64,000 nt of DNA. Origin: WVYX01 sp039592335. Its GTDB lineage: Bacteria > Gemmatimonadota > Gemmatimonadetes > Gemmatimonadales > GWC2-71-9. A program made the translations under genes and the position numbers. The notes under the pieces were generated by a model. It worked only from the letters and a program-made list of their open reading frames with translations. It did no database searches and was not told where the DNA came from. Shown here in pieces: positions 17,352 through 26,595 of the stretch. Position 1 is the stretch's first letter; each line of letters starts with the position of its first letter. The DNA is taken from positions 124,001-188,000 of the forward strand of contig JBDHBX010000003.1 of the NCBI GenBank assembly GCA_039592335.1, given 5' to 3'.

Positions 17352-18016
17352 CGGCGCCGCTCTGCTTCGAGGACGTGGCCCTGCCGGGACTCGGCTCCCG
17401 GATCACGCTGGAGGTACCGGAGCACCGGGCGGTCGTGGTCACCGGCCCCGAGGCAAGCGGGGTGGACGCTCTGCCCGGGTACGCCCTGGCCCTCAGGCCC
17501 CCAGCGGCCGGCCGCGTGCTGCTCTTCGGGGAGGACGTGGCCGGCCTGTCGCGCCGCGACGCGCTCGCCTTCCGGCGGCAAGTGGGGTATTTGCCCGCCG
17601 GTGACGGCCTGCTGCACAACCTCTCCCTGCGGGACAACGTCGCCCTGCCCCTGCGCTACGGCAGCGACCTCACCGAGCGCGAGATCGACGGCCGCATCCG
17701 GATCATGCTGACGATGGTCAAGCTGCCCGACGCGCCGGACCTCCGGCCCGCCGAGGCCACCGAGGAACAGCGCCGGCGGACGGCCCTCGCGCGGGCGCTG
17801 GCGTTCGACCCCCACCTGGTGATCCTGGCCGACCCGTTCGACGGCTTGCCCACCCGGGCCGCCGCCGAGCTGCTGGAGCTTGCGCGAGGTGGGGAGACCG
17901 GGACAGGTTCGAGGCGCACCGTGTTCATGACGGGGCAGTTCATCCCCCAGCTGCTCGAGTCGCGGGTCGAGGTGCGGTACCGCCTCGCCAAGGGCGCGCT
18001 CGTGCGCGACACGTGA
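17348..18016 (+). CDS. Degenerate MlaF-like ABC subunit, probable pseudo-ATPase
   Basis: A 222-aa protein in the position of mlaF and similar to it in overall pattern, but every catalytic motif is altered. Walker A is GPEASGVD (33-40), with Val for the Lys and Asp for Ser/Thr. The Q-loop reads YLPAGDG with no Gln. The signature is ATEEQ (137-141) instead of LSGGQ. Walker B is LVILADPFDGL without the catalytic Glu. The H-loop is FMTGQF with no His. Conserved structural stretches such as LSLRDNVALPLRYG and RRRTALARALAFDPHLVIL remain and the frame is open. It therefore looks selected as a non-hydrolysing partner rather than a decayed gene. It overlaps mlaE by ATGA. Confidence 0.85.
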   Translation: MTAPLCFEDVALPGLGSRITLEVPEHRAVVVTGPEASGVDALPGYALALRPPAAGRVLLFGEDVAGLSRRDALAFRRQVGYLPAGDGLLHNLSLRDNVALPLRYGSDLTEREIDGRIRIMLTMVKLPDAPDLRPAEATEEQRRRTALARALAFDPHLVILADPFDGLPTRAAAELLELARGGETGTGSRRTVFMTGQFIPQLLESRVEVRYRLAKGALVRDT

Positions 18017-18029
18017 GCGGGAGGTAGCC

Positions 18030-18947
18030 ACGGGACGCACCGATTTCCTCGTCGGGCTCTTCATCCTCGTGACCATTGGGATCGTGGTGGGCGCCGTGGT
18101 GCTGTCAAGCGGCCTGCTGGAGGGGCGCTACCAGCTGCACATGCTTGCCGCGGAGGCCGAGGGCCTTACCCAGGACACGCGCGTGGAGCTCCAGGGCCTC
18201 GAGATCGGGCGGGTCACGGCCGTCAACCCGCACCTCGACTCCGCGAGCAACCGGCTCGACTTCATCGCCACGCTGTCGATCCGCGAGCGCTTCCCCGACG
18301 GGACACGCCTGCAGCTCCCGATCGGTACCCAGGCGATCATCGCGCCGCCGCCAACGCTGGTCGGCGCCGCCATCATCGAGTTCGAGATGCCCCCGCCCTC
18401 TCCGGCCTCTGCCTATCTGCAGCCCGGCGACACCCTCGACTCGGAGCGGCGCAGCAATATGATGGAGGCGCTGCTCGAGATCGCCACCGGCATGAAGGGG
18501 GACATTCTCGAAGCCCTCACCGAGACGCGCGACCTCGTGGTGAAGACGACGGCGACCGTGGATGAGACAGGTACCCTGCTCGCCAGCGCCCGCCCCCAAG
18601 TGGAGCAGGTGCTGGACCAGCTGTCGCAGGGCCTGGAGCGCACCAACAGCATCCTGGCGCAGGTGGAGCCACGGGTCGGGCCCGTCAGCGACAGCATCAT
18701 GATCGCGCTCGAGACCACGAACCGGCTGCTGGTGGAGCTCGACAGCCTCGCGATCACCGCGCACGACATGGCGAGTGAGAACCGTGAGGACATCGACTTC
18801 GCGATTGATCGGCTCACCCGCTCCGCGGTGGTCTTCGAGCACTTCGCCGAGCAGCTCAGCCGCCGGCCGCTGCGCATGCTGTGGGGCGTCACACCTCCAC
18901 CGCCACCCGACTCGGCGGTCGCCGACACCACCACGCCGTCGCCATGA
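18030..18947 (+). CDS. mlaD: MlaD/MCE-domain lipid transport protein with apparent ACG start
   Basis: An MCE protein of about 305 aa. It has an N-terminal membrane helix (FLVGLFILVTIGIVVGAVVLSSG) and one MCE domain (GLTQDTRVELQGLEIGRVTAV to about residue 125). A long helical tail (about 140-290) is of the kind that forms channels in MCE rings. No ATG, GTG or TTG occurs in frame before the GTG at 18069, which would cut the helix in half. The ACG at 18030 is preceded by GGGAGG at a five-base spacing and gives a complete anchor (GRTDFLVG). Either ACG is the true start or a base was changed. The stop overlaps the next ATG. Confidence 0.85.
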   Translation, partial: TGRTDFLVGLFILVTIGIVVGAVVLSSGLLEGRYQLHMLAAEAEGLTQDTRVELQGLEIGRVTAVNPHLDSASNRLDFIATLSIRERFPDGTRLQLPIGTQAIIAPPPTLVGAAIIEFEMPPPSPASAYLQPGDTLDSERRSNMMEALLEIATGMKGDILEALTETRDLVVKTTATVDETGTLLASARPQVEQVLDQLSQGLERTNSILAQVEPRVGPVSDSIMIALETTNRLLVELDSLAITAHDMASENREDIDFAIDRLTRSAVVFEHFAEQLSRRPLRMLWGVTPPPPPDSAVADTTTPSP

Positions 18948-20881
18948 AGTACGCCCTGCTCCACACCGGCACGTTCGAGCTCGATGCCGTCGCGGCAGCC
19001 CTGGAAACCGAGGGCATCACACCGCAGTTGGTCGAGCCGCACGGCGAGCTGGCGGTGACCGGTTCACCCACCGTGTTGGTGCTCTCCGCGGCGAGCCGTG
19101 AGCGCTTCCCGGCCGACCGGTTACGACGGTTCGTGGGCGAGGGTGGAGCGGTGGTGGCGACCGGCGCCCTCAACGAGCAGGACGTGCCCGACGGGCTGCC
19201 CGAGGATCTGATCGCCGCCTTCGTGCCGCACCCGTGGCAGCCGCGCCAGCTCCTGGTGGCGCTGCGGGGCGCCTACCGCGAGGCCGCGGCCCGCGCCGAC
19301 TCCATACGCGCGCGGCAGGAGGCGGCGTTCCGCACGCGCGAAATCAAGGAGCTCACGCGCATCGGGATGGCGCTCTCCACCGAGCGTGACTACCACGCGC
19401 TGCTCGAGCTCATCCTGTCGCAGGCGCTGCGCATCACGGGCTCCGACGGCGGCAGCCTGTACATCGTGGAGCAGCAGGAGGACGGAACGAGGCGGCTGCG
19501 CTTCACCCTGTCCCAGAACGTCTCCCGGCCGGACATCCCGTTTGTCGAGTTCACCATGGCGATGGACACGACCAGCATTGCGGGGTACGCGGCGACGACG
19601 GGCGAGCCGCTGGTGATCGATGACGTGTACTTCCTGCCGCCCGACGTGGACTACACGTTCAACCGTTCGTTCGACGAGAAGTACGGGTACCGCTCGAAGT
19701 CGATCCTGACCGTCCCGATGATGGACCACAAGGACGAGGTCATCGGGGTACTACAGCTCATCAACCGCAAGCGCCACGGCGACGCCGAGCTCGCCGAACC
19801 CGAGGACTTCGACGCGGAGGTCATCCCCTACACGCACCGGCTGGTGGAGCTGGTGTCTTCCATGGCAGGACAGGCGGCCGTATCCATCGAAAACAGCCAG
19901 CTGTACGAGGACATCGAGCGGCTGTTCGAGGGGTTCGTGTTGGCGTCCGTGACCGCCATCGAGCAGCGCGACCCCACCACGTTCGGCCACTCCGGCCGTG
20001 TCGCCACAATGACGGTAGGACTGGCGGAGACCGTGGACCGGAACGCCTATGGCCCCTATCGCCACGTGCGGTTCTCCAGGGAGGAGATCCGGGAGATCCG
20101 CTACGCCGGCCTGCTGCACGACTTCGGCAAGGTCGGCGTGCGGGAACAGGTGCTGGTGAAGGCCAAGAAGCTCTACCCGCCGGACCTCGCGCTGATCCGG
20201 CAACGATTCGCGTTCATCCGCCGCACGACCGAGGCCGAGTACCACCGGCAGCGCGCCGAGTACCTCGAAAAGCACGGAAGGGACGGATACGACAAGTTCC
20301 TGCGCACCCTCGAAGGAGAACATGGGGAGCAGTTGGAGGAGCTCGACCGGTTCATGCACTTGGTCCTCGAATCAAATGAGCCCACCGTGCTTCCGGAGGG
20401 GAGTTTCGAGAACCTGATCCACTTCGCCGACCGGTACTTCGAAGACCTCGATGGCCGCAGGCAGCCCTATCTCACCGGCGACGAGGTGCGGTTCCTGAGT
20501 ATTCGCAAGGGGAGCCTGGATGAGAGCGAGCGGTTGGAGATCGAGAGCCACGTGACCCATACCTACCGCTTCCTGCTTCAGATTCCCTGGACCAAGGAGC
20601 TGCAGTCGATTCCGGCCATCGCCTACGGGCATCATGAGAAGCTGGACGGCACGGGCTACCCGCGGCGGGTCGCGGGCGGTCAGATCCCGATTCAGACCCG
20701 CATGATGACGATCGCCGACATCTTCGACGCGCTCACCGCCGCCGACCGGCCCTACAAGCGCGCGGTCCCCGCCCCCAAGGCAGTCGACATCCTCGAGACC
20801 GAGACCGAAGCGGGAATGCTCGATCCCGATCTGCTGAAGCTGTTCGTGGAGGCGAAGGTGTTCGACAAGCGGGAGGAGTGA
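18944..20881 (+). CDS. GAF and HD-GYP domain protein, probable cyclic-di-GMP phosphodiesterase
   Basis: A 645-aa signalling protein. Residues 1-120 resemble a receiver-like alpha/beta fold without an obvious phosphoacceptor context. A GAF domain spans about 145-345 (ERDYHALLELILSQAL, ILTVPMMDHKDEVIGVLQLINRK). The HD-GYP part begins at FGHSGRVATM. LHDFGKVGVRE holds the HD pair and HHEKLDGTGYPRRVAGGQIP holds HH and GYP. Between them lies an insertion of roughly 85 residues that ordinary HD-GYP domains lack. Metal-binding residues look intact, so cyclic-di-GMP hydrolysis is likely. It overlaps mlaD by four bases, tying signalling to the lipid-transport operon. Confidence 0.88.
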   Translation: MKYALLHTGTFELDAVAAALETEGITPQLVEPHGELAVTGSPTVLVLSAASRERFPADRLRRFVGEGGAVVATGALNEQDVPDGLPEDLIAAFVPHPWQPRQLLVALRGAYREAAARADSIRARQEAAFRTREIKELTRIGMALSTERDYHALLELILSQALRITGSDGGSLYIVEQQEDGTRRLRFTLSQNVSRPDIPFVEFTMAMDTTSIAGYAATTGEPLVIDDVYFLPPDVDYTFNRSFDEKYGYRSKSILTVPMMDHKDEVIGVLQLINRKRHGDAELAEPEDFDAEVIPYTHRLVELVSSMAGQAAVSIENSQLYEDIERLFEGFVLASVTAIEQRDPTTFGHSGRVATMTVGLAETVDRNAYGPYRHVRFSREEIREIRYAGLLHDFGKVGVREQVLVKAKKLYPPDLALIRQRFAFIRRTTEAEYHRQRAEYLEKHGRDGYDKFLRTLEGEHGEQLEELDRFMHLVLESNEPTVLPEGSFENLIHFADRYFEDLDGRRQPYLTGDEVRFLSIRKGSLDESERLEIESHVTHTYRFLLQIPWTKELQSIPAIAYGHHEKLDGTGYPRRVAGGQIPIQTRMMTIADIFDALTAADRPYKRAVPAPKAVDILETETEAGMLDPDLLKLFVEAKVFDKREE

Positions 20882-20884
20882 GCC

Positions 20885-22411
20885 TCAGGGAGTCCCCCAG
20901 CCCCCTCCCCCCGGCGTCTCGACCTGCAGCACGTCCCCAGACTTCATCGTGAGCGCCACGCGCCCTCCCAGCGGCTCGCCATTGAGCGTGTTGCGGCCTG
21001 GGGCTCCGGGCTCCCCTCCGGCGGCCCCCTGTGGCGCGCGGCGACGGCGCTCGCTGATCACGCTCACCTCCACCTCCGTGAGCGCCTGGTAGGCACGGAT
21101 CACCCCTTCTCCGCCGCGACGCTGCCCGGCGCCGCCACTGGAGGAGCGGCGAGCGTACGTCACGATCCGCATGGGGTGTTCCAGCTCGAACACCTCCACC
21201 GGCGTGTTGCGGGTGTTGGACATGCCGACGTGCACGCCCGACGGCCCGGACGCTCCCGGTGAGGCACCCTGCCCCCCCCCGAGCGTCTCATAGTACGTCC
21301 ACCCGTCGCCGCCGAGCACCACGTTGTTCATCGTGCCCTGCCCCTGGGCGGCGAGGTCGGCCGCCTCGGCGAGCGCGAGAAACAGCGTGTCAGTGATCCG
21401 CTGCGACGTCTCCACGTTCCCGGCGGCGACCGCCCGGGGCCACGGTGCGTTCACCAGGGATCCCTCGGGGGCCCACACCGTCACGGCGCGGTGCATCCCG
21501 CCGTTGGTTGGGATGTCCTCGTCCACCAGGCACCGCAGCACGAACAGCACGGCTGAGCGCGTGACCGAGAGCGGGCAGTTCACGTTGCCGGCGGCGGCCG
21601 CCGCGGTGCCGGCGAAGTCCACCTTCAAGCCGGCGTCGGTGACTTCCACCGTCACACGGATCGGGATGTCCTCTTCGGTGACGCCGTCGCCCTCGAGCCA
21701 ATCCTCGGCACCGTAGCGACCCGGCCGGACACGCGCGGCGATGGCCGCCCCCGTGCGCCGCTCGGCGTAGTCGAGCAGATCGCGTACCGCACCCTCCACG
21801 TAACCACGACCGTGGCGCTCGATGAGCTCGCGGTAGCGCGCGGCGCCCCGTTCGCACGCCGCGAGCTGCGCGGCGAGGTCGCCCCGACGCATGTCGGGCG
21901 TGCGCACATTGGCAAGGAGCAGCTGCTCCACGTCCCGTTGCACGGCCCCCCGCGCGGTCCACTTGACCGGCGGGATGACGAGGCCTTCCTGGAAGATCTC
22001 CGTCGAGTGGGGCGGCATGCTCCCCGGACGCGAGCCGCCGACATCGGAGTGGTGGGCCCGCACCACGGTGTAGGCGGCTACGGCTCCGTCCACCTCCACC
22101 GCATGGACCATCGTGATGTCGGGGAGGTGGGTGCCACCGGTGTACGGATCGTTCAACACGAACGTGTCGCCGGGCTCGGGATTCAGTCTGCGTACCGCCG
22201 ACACCGCTTCCGGCATCGCCCCTAGGTGCACCGGGATGTGCGCCGCCTGGGCGATCATCTCGCCGTCGGCGCTGAACACGGCTGCCGAAGAGTCCCGCCG
22301 CTCGCGCACATTGGGGGAGAGCGCGGTGGCCACCAACACCGCGCCCATTTCCTCCGCGAGGCCGGAGAACGCGTGGGCCATGACCTCGAGGCCGATAGCG
22401 TCCAGCGTCAT
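20885..22411 (-). CDS. hyuB: Hydantoinase B / oxoprolinase family subunit
   Basis: A 508-aa protein of the HyuB family, the partner of HyuA in ATP-dependent hydantoin or 5-oxoproline hydrolysis and acetone-carboxylase-like complexes. Typical stretches are LVATALSPNVRERRDSSAAV, AAHIPVHLGAMPEAV, NDPYTGGTHLPDITMV and HHSDVGGSRPGSMP. The C-terminus GGGGWGTP is the usual glycine-rich end. It overlaps hyuA by four bases (ATGA). The exact substrate cannot be read from sequence. Its stop lies three bases from the convergent HD-GYP stop. Confidence 0.92.
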   Translation of the reverse strand: MTLDAIGLEVMAHAFSGLAEEMGAVLVATALSPNVRERRDSSAAVFSADGEMIAQAAHIPVHLGAMPEAVSAVRRLNPEPGDTFVLNDPYTGGTHLPDITMVHAVEVDGAVAAYTVVRAHHSDVGGSRPGSMPPHSTEIFQEGLVIPPVKWTARGAVQRDVEQLLLANVRTPDMRRGDLAAQLAACERGAARYRELIERHGRGYVEGAVRDLLDYAERRTGAAIAARVRPGRYGAEDWLEGDGVTEEDIPIRVTVEVTDAGLKVDFAGTAAAAAGNVNCPLSVTRSAVLFVLRCLVDEDIPTNGGMHRAVTVWAPEGSLVNAPWPRAVAAGNVETSQRITDTLFLALAEAADLAAQGQGTMNNVVLGGDGWTYYETLGGGQGASPGASGPSGVHVGMSNTRNTPVEVFELEHPMRIVTYARRSSSGGAGQRRGGEGVIRAYQALTEVEVSVISERRRRAPQGAAGGEPGAPGRNTLNGEPLGGRVALTMKSGDVLQVETPGGGGWGTP

Positions 22412-24375
22412 GCGCGCTCCAGGACGACCGCGCCGGTGGCGTGGACGGTGCCGTGCCAGCCCGGCTCGATCCGAATCGTGCAGTCGATCACGTCGAGCAT
22501 GAACGGTCCATCCACGACGGTCCCGGATCCGAGGGCGTCGAGCGGCGCGCGCCCATCGCCGCCCGGCGGCTCCGGCGCGCCCACACGCTCGGCCAGCCGC
22601 ACGTCGGCGCCCCGCCGGCTCGCGACCACGCGCAGGTTGACCAGCTCGACCGGACGCGCCGCATCCGCGTGGCCGAACCGCTCGCGGTGCGTGTCGTGGA
22701 AGGCGGCGGCCGTATCATCGCCCGAAGCTCCCACGGGCACGGTGAGCTCATAGCCCTGCCCCGGGTAGCGGCAGTCGGCAAGGCGCAGCAGCTCCGCTCC
22801 CACGAGGGCGTCCCGTGCCTGGTCCTCCAGGTCGGTGAAGGCTGCCTGCGAGCGCTGAGCGTCGAGCTCGTGTGCGAGGGCATGCAGCGACGACGCGAAC
22901 TCGAGCTTGTCCGGCGCCGAGGCCAGACCCAGTGCCGACAGGACCCCCGCGTGCGGTGGCACAAGCGCGCGCTCCATCCCCAGGCTGTCGGCCATGCGAC
23001 AGGCAAACATGGGACCGGCTCCACCGAACGCGACCAGCGTCATGGAGCGAGGGTCGACGCCCCGCTCGACGCTCACGCGCCGGAGCGCCCGCACCATGGC
23101 GGCGTTGGCGACCTCGATGACGCCGTCCGCGCACCGCTCGAGGGAAAGTCCCGCCGCCTCCGCCACGTGTCCCACCGCATCTTCCGCCTTCGCCACATCG
23201 AGGCGCAGTCCGCCGGCCAACGGATGCGCGGCGTCGAGCCACCCCAGCACCGCGGCCGCGTCAGTCACGGTCGCTTCGGTCCCTCCGGTGCCGTAGCATG
23301 CCGGCCCGGGTATCGCACCCGCGCTGCGCGGTCCCACCCGCAATGCGCCACCTTCATCCACCCATGCCACGCTGCCGCCGCCCGCCCCCACGGTCTCGAT
23401 CAGTACGTGGGGCAGCGCCAACGGCACTCCTCCCACGGCCCCGGCGGCTTGCATCATGGGCCGACCACCCAGCACGATGCTGGCGTCGGCGCTGGTGCCA
23501 CCCATATCGAGCGTGAGAAGATCGTGCATCCCGAGCTGCGCACCGACGAGTCGCGCGCCCTCGACCCCACCGGCTGGACCCGAAAGCGCGAGCGCTGCCG
23601 CGCGCTCGCCCGCCTGGGCGACGCTCAGCGTCCCGCCGTTCGAGGCCATGATCCGCAGCTCCCCGATGCCGCGGTCCGTGGCGTCTGCGCCCATGCGGGC
23701 CAGATAGCCGCTCACCTTGGGACGGAGATACGCCTCGACCGTCGTGGTGCTGGTGCGCTCATACTCGCGAAACACCGGCAGCACCTCGCAACTGGCAGCG
23801 ACGGGCGTGTCGGGGAGGGCTTGGCGCAGCGCGGCCGCGAGACGCCGCTCGTGCGTCGGGTCACGGAAGCTGAACAGGAGCGTCACGGCCACAGCATCGG
23901 GCCGGTGTCGCTCGACCTCGGCCACCACGCGTTCTACCTCGGCGTCGACCAACTCCCGCACCACACCCTCGGCCCCGACCCGCTCGTCGACCCCGACGAC
24001 GTCGTCGCGCGCCGTGAGGGGCGGCGGGTGGTCACGCGAGAGATCGTAGAGGTGGGAGCGATCCTGCCGCCGGAGCCAGAGGAGGTCCTCGAAACCCGCC
24101 GTGGCAACGAGCACCACACGGCCACTGCTGCGCTCCAGCAGGGCGTTCGTGGCAACGGTGGTGCCGTGAATCAGGGCCTGGGCCGCGGACTCCCCGGCCC
24201 GCAACCGGCTCACCTCGTCCCACACCTCGGCGGCAACGGTGCCGGGCGTCGATCTGACCTTGCCGACCGTGACATCGCCGTGGGATGAGAGCGCAACGAC
24301 ATCGGTGAACGTGCCACCGACATCGACGCCGAACCGTGCTACCGCCGACGCCACAGCGTGTACCCGACGAGGCAC
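22408..24375 (-). CDS. hyuA: Hydantoinase A / oxoprolinase family subunit
   Basis: A 655-aa protein of the HyuA family with an actin-like ATPase fold. GVDVGGTFTDVV at the N-terminus is the phosphate loop. THGTTVATNALLER-type (here IHGTTVATNALLERS) and TLDMGGTSADASIV are further family motifs, and PGPACYGTGG is close to the catalytic region. It works with HyuB encoded just downstream. The first 37 bases overlap the 3' end of lnt on the same strand. A GTG a few codons in would reduce that overlap, so the exact start is uncertain. Confidence 0.92.
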   Translation of the reverse strand: MPRRVHAVASAVARFGVDVGGTFTDVVALSSHGDVTVGKVRSTPGTVAAEVWDEVSRLRAGESAAQALIHGTTVATNALLERSSGRVVLVATAGFEDLLWLRRQDRSHLYDLSRDHPPPLTARDDVVGVDERVGAEGVVRELVDAEVERVVAEVERHRPDAVAVTLLFSFRDPTHERRLAAALRQALPDTPVAASCEVLPVFREYERTSTTTVEAYLRPKVSGYLARMGADATDRGIGELRIMASNGGTLSVAQAGERAAALALSGPAGGVEGARLVGAQLGMHDLLTLDMGGTSADASIVLGGRPMMQAAGAVGGVPLALPHVLIETVGAGGGSVAWVDEGGALRVGPRSAGAIPGPACYGTGGTEATVTDAAAVLGWLDAAHPLAGGLRLDVAKAEDAVGHVAEAAGLSLERCADGVIEVANAAMVRALRRVSVERGVDPRSMTLVAFGGAGPMFACRMADSLGMERALVPPHAGVLSALGLASAPDKLEFASSLHALAHELDAQRSQAAFTDLEDQARDALVGAELLRLADCRYPGQGYELTVPVGASGDDTAAAFHDTHRERFGHADAARPVELVNLRVVASRRGADVRLAERVGAPEPPGGDGRAPLDALGSGTVVDGPFMLDVIDCTIRIEPGWHGTVHATGAVVLERA

Positions 24376-25916
24376 ACCGTCGCCAGCAGGGACAGCGTCC
24401 CTACCCAGTCACCCAACCGGGCGTAGAGCGTCACCCCGTCGGTGGTGAGGATCTCGCGCGTCTCGAACGTGCGAACGTTGAGGGCGGTCCGCTGGTGCTC
24501 CCGCCCCAGGGGATCGACAAACTCCGAGATCCCCGAGTTGGCCGCCCTGGCAATGCCCACACGGTTCTCGATGGCGCGCATGACCAGGTGCGCGGCGTGC
24601 TGGTAGGGCCCAATGGTGCGGCCGAACCACGCGTCGTTCGTGATGTTGAGGAGGAACTCCGCGCCGTTCCGCCGGTAGCCGCGCGCGAGGTTCTCGAACG
24701 CCGACTCGTAGCAGATCAGCGCCCCGAAACGCAGCACCGTGTCCGAGCCCCGCAGCCCGAGCTCGTACACCGGCAGCGCCGTGCCCGGTGTGAAGCCGCC
24801 GAAGAACCGCGAGTGGATCCAGCGCGGGCCGGCGATGGGCACGCGCTCCGTGATCGGCACCAGATACCGCTTGTGGTAGACGGGGTACCGGTCCGACAAG
24901 CCCCAGTCGTTGAACAGATACGCCGCGTTGTAGAACTCGACGCGACCCTCCTCCGTCTGCGCGAAGTCGAGAGCGCCGAGGAAGATCGAGGTCCGCGTGG
25001 CACCACCAAACTCCCTCACGTTCACCATCCATATCGGGTTCTGCCGGAAGTAACCCGGCACGGCGACCTCCGGCCACACGACCAGGTCGGGATCACGAGA
25101 CCGCGCTTTCTCGAGCAGAGACTCATTCCCCCTCAGCGCCTCGGCGGTCAGGTGGAGCAGCCCGTTCACGATCGAGTCCTGCTGCGCCTGCTCCCACTTC
25201 TCCTCGTACCCGATGTTGGGCTGCACGACCGTCACCTTCCCCGCCGTCCGGAGATCGACGGTGCGCTCGCGCACGACGCCGTACATCAGGGCCACCACGA
25301 TGCCAATACCGACGCCGCCGGCGAGTACGCCGGCCTGCCGCCGCATGGCCCGGTGTCGCCAAGCGAGCGCGAGCGCGACGTTCGCGAGCACGAGGAGCCA
25401 GGTGACGCCCCGCGCGCCCACGATGTCGGCGAGCTGCACCACCGTGGGGTAGCCGGTGAGCGAGGTGCCCAGCCCCAGCCACGGGAAGCGGAAGTCACCC
25501 TGATGCCCCACGATCCACTCGAGCGCCGTCCACAGCAGCGGGAAAATGAGCAGCACGGAGAGCCGCGTGGTCCGCATTACCCATCCGGTCACCGCGAACA
25601 GGACCGCACTGTAGAGCGCCAGGCCGATGACGGCGCCGGCGTATCCCAGGACGGACAGCGGCGTGAAGTGCCACAGGGCAACGACCATCCAGTGGAGTAA
25701 CAGACCGTTGGCCACCAGGCCGAACCAGAATCCCTGGGCCAGGTGCCGACGCACCGGCCGCGGGTCGTCGGCGCCTTCGAGGATCAGCCAGACGGCTGGG
25801 ATGAGACAGAGAAACGAGGGGAGGAAGAGATGGAACGGCGGGTAGGCGGCGCAGGTGAGGAGGGCCCCACCAATCACCAGGCGCCAGTCCCCTGGCGGCA
25901 GCGCGAGCGCCTTCAC
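24339..25916 (-). CDS. lnt: Apolipoprotein N-acyltransferase
   Basis: Adds the third acyl chain to lipoproteins in the inner membrane. The 525-aa protein has six or so N-terminal helices (1-200), a periplasmic carbon-nitrogen-hydrolase domain, and one C-terminal helix (LSLLATVCLVGYTLW). The catalytic triad is visible: Glu in VVWPEVAVPG, Lys in YHKRYLVPITERVP and Cys in LICYESAFENLARG. NDAWFGRTIGPYQH and ANSGISEFVDP are further family blocks. Several lipoproteins in this window (SpoIID-like, subtilase) would be its substrates. Confidence 0.95.
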   Translation of the reverse strand: MKALALPPGDWRLVIGGALLTCAAYPPFHLFLPSFLCLIPAVWLILEGADDPRPVRRHLAQGFWFGLVANGLLLHWMVVALWHFTPLSVLGYAGAVIGLALYSAVLFAVTGWVMRTTRLSVLLIFPLLWTALEWIVGHQGDFRFPWLGLGTSLTGYPTVVQLADIVGARGVTWLLVLANVALALAWRHRAMRRQAGVLAGGVGIGIVVALMYGVVRERTVDLRTAGKVTVVQPNIGYEEKWEQAQQDSIVNGLLHLTAEALRGNESLLEKARSRDPDLVVWPEVAVPGYFRQNPIWMVNVREFGGATRTSIFLGALDFAQTEEGRVEFYNAAYLFNDWGLSDRYPVYHKRYLVPITERVPIAGPRWIHSRFFGGFTPGTALPVYELGLRGSDTVLRFGALICYESAFENLARGYRRNGAEFLLNITNDAWFGRTIGPYQHAAHLVMRAIENRVGIARAANSGISEFVDPLGREHQRTALNVRTFETREILTTDGVTLYARLGDWVGTLSLLATVCLVGYTLWRRR

Positions 25917-25953
25917 AGGCCGACTTCGCAGCCGTCGGCCGCGGAGCGGTGGC

Positions 25954-26595
25954 TCACGGACTCCCCTTACGAGGCAGACGATACGTCAGGCCGCCGCGCA
26001 CCGATGCCGTCAGCAGCTCGGTCGTCGCCTCCCCGCGCGCGTCGGCCGTGAGCACGAGCGATTTAGTGAGCCCGATCTCGAACCCGAGCGATCCGACGAT
26101 GCCCACATCCACCATGTCCAGCGCCCGCTCCACGAAGGTCCCGTTGATCGCTTCGCCATCACCGTTGCGCAGATGCAACCCCAGACCCAGGCCCGTGTAG
26201 GGCCGCACGCGCCGCGCTGGCTCGAACAGGTAGTGGAAGTCGAGCGCGAGTCCGAAATCGGCCCAGCTGATCGTCCCCAAGTCGACCGCAACGGTGGGAT
26301 CGTCGATGATGTCCTCGAGCTGGCGCTCGAACTCGTCGATCTCCTCCTGGCGGAACTGGCCCTTGAAGTACGAAGCGCTGAGCAGCACTCGCACCTTGGG
26401 CGCGAAGTTGCCGAAGTCGATGCGCAGCGCACCGACGGGCTCGGTCGTCAGTCGATTGGACCAGACCACACCGCCCTCGAGGCCGATGCCCGCGAGGCGA
26501 AGACCCTCATAGCTGAACTGATCCCAGAAGCCCTGGGCCCACACGGACCCCGGCAGGAGCAACATGGCGAGCCCGAGTCTAATACCAGCGCTCAA
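25954..26595 (-). CDS. Small outer-membrane beta-barrel protein
   Basis: A 213-aa protein with signal peptide (LGLAMLLLPGSVWAQ). Alternating strands (ALRIDFGNFAPKVRVLLSAS, RPYTGLGLGLHLR, SLVLTADARGEATT) end in LTYRLPRKGSP, consistent with an 8-stranded OmpA/OmpW-like barrel. An acidic helix near residues 75-95 (EEIDEFERQLEDIIDD) interrupts the strands. I do not recognise a named family. The start overlaps the end of the SpoIID-like gene by 17 bases, so the two are probably co-expressed. Confidence 0.65.
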   Translation of the reverse strand: MSAGIRLGLAMLLLPGSVWAQGFWDQFSYEGLRLAGIGLEGGVVWSNRLTTEPVGALRIDFGNFAPKVRVLLSASYFKGQFRQEEIDEFERQLEDIIDDPTVAVDLGTISWADFGLALDFHYLFEPARRVRPYTGLGLGLHLRNGDGEAINGTFVERALDMVDVGIVGSLGFEIGLTKSLVLTADARGEATTELLTASVRGGLTYRLPRKGSP

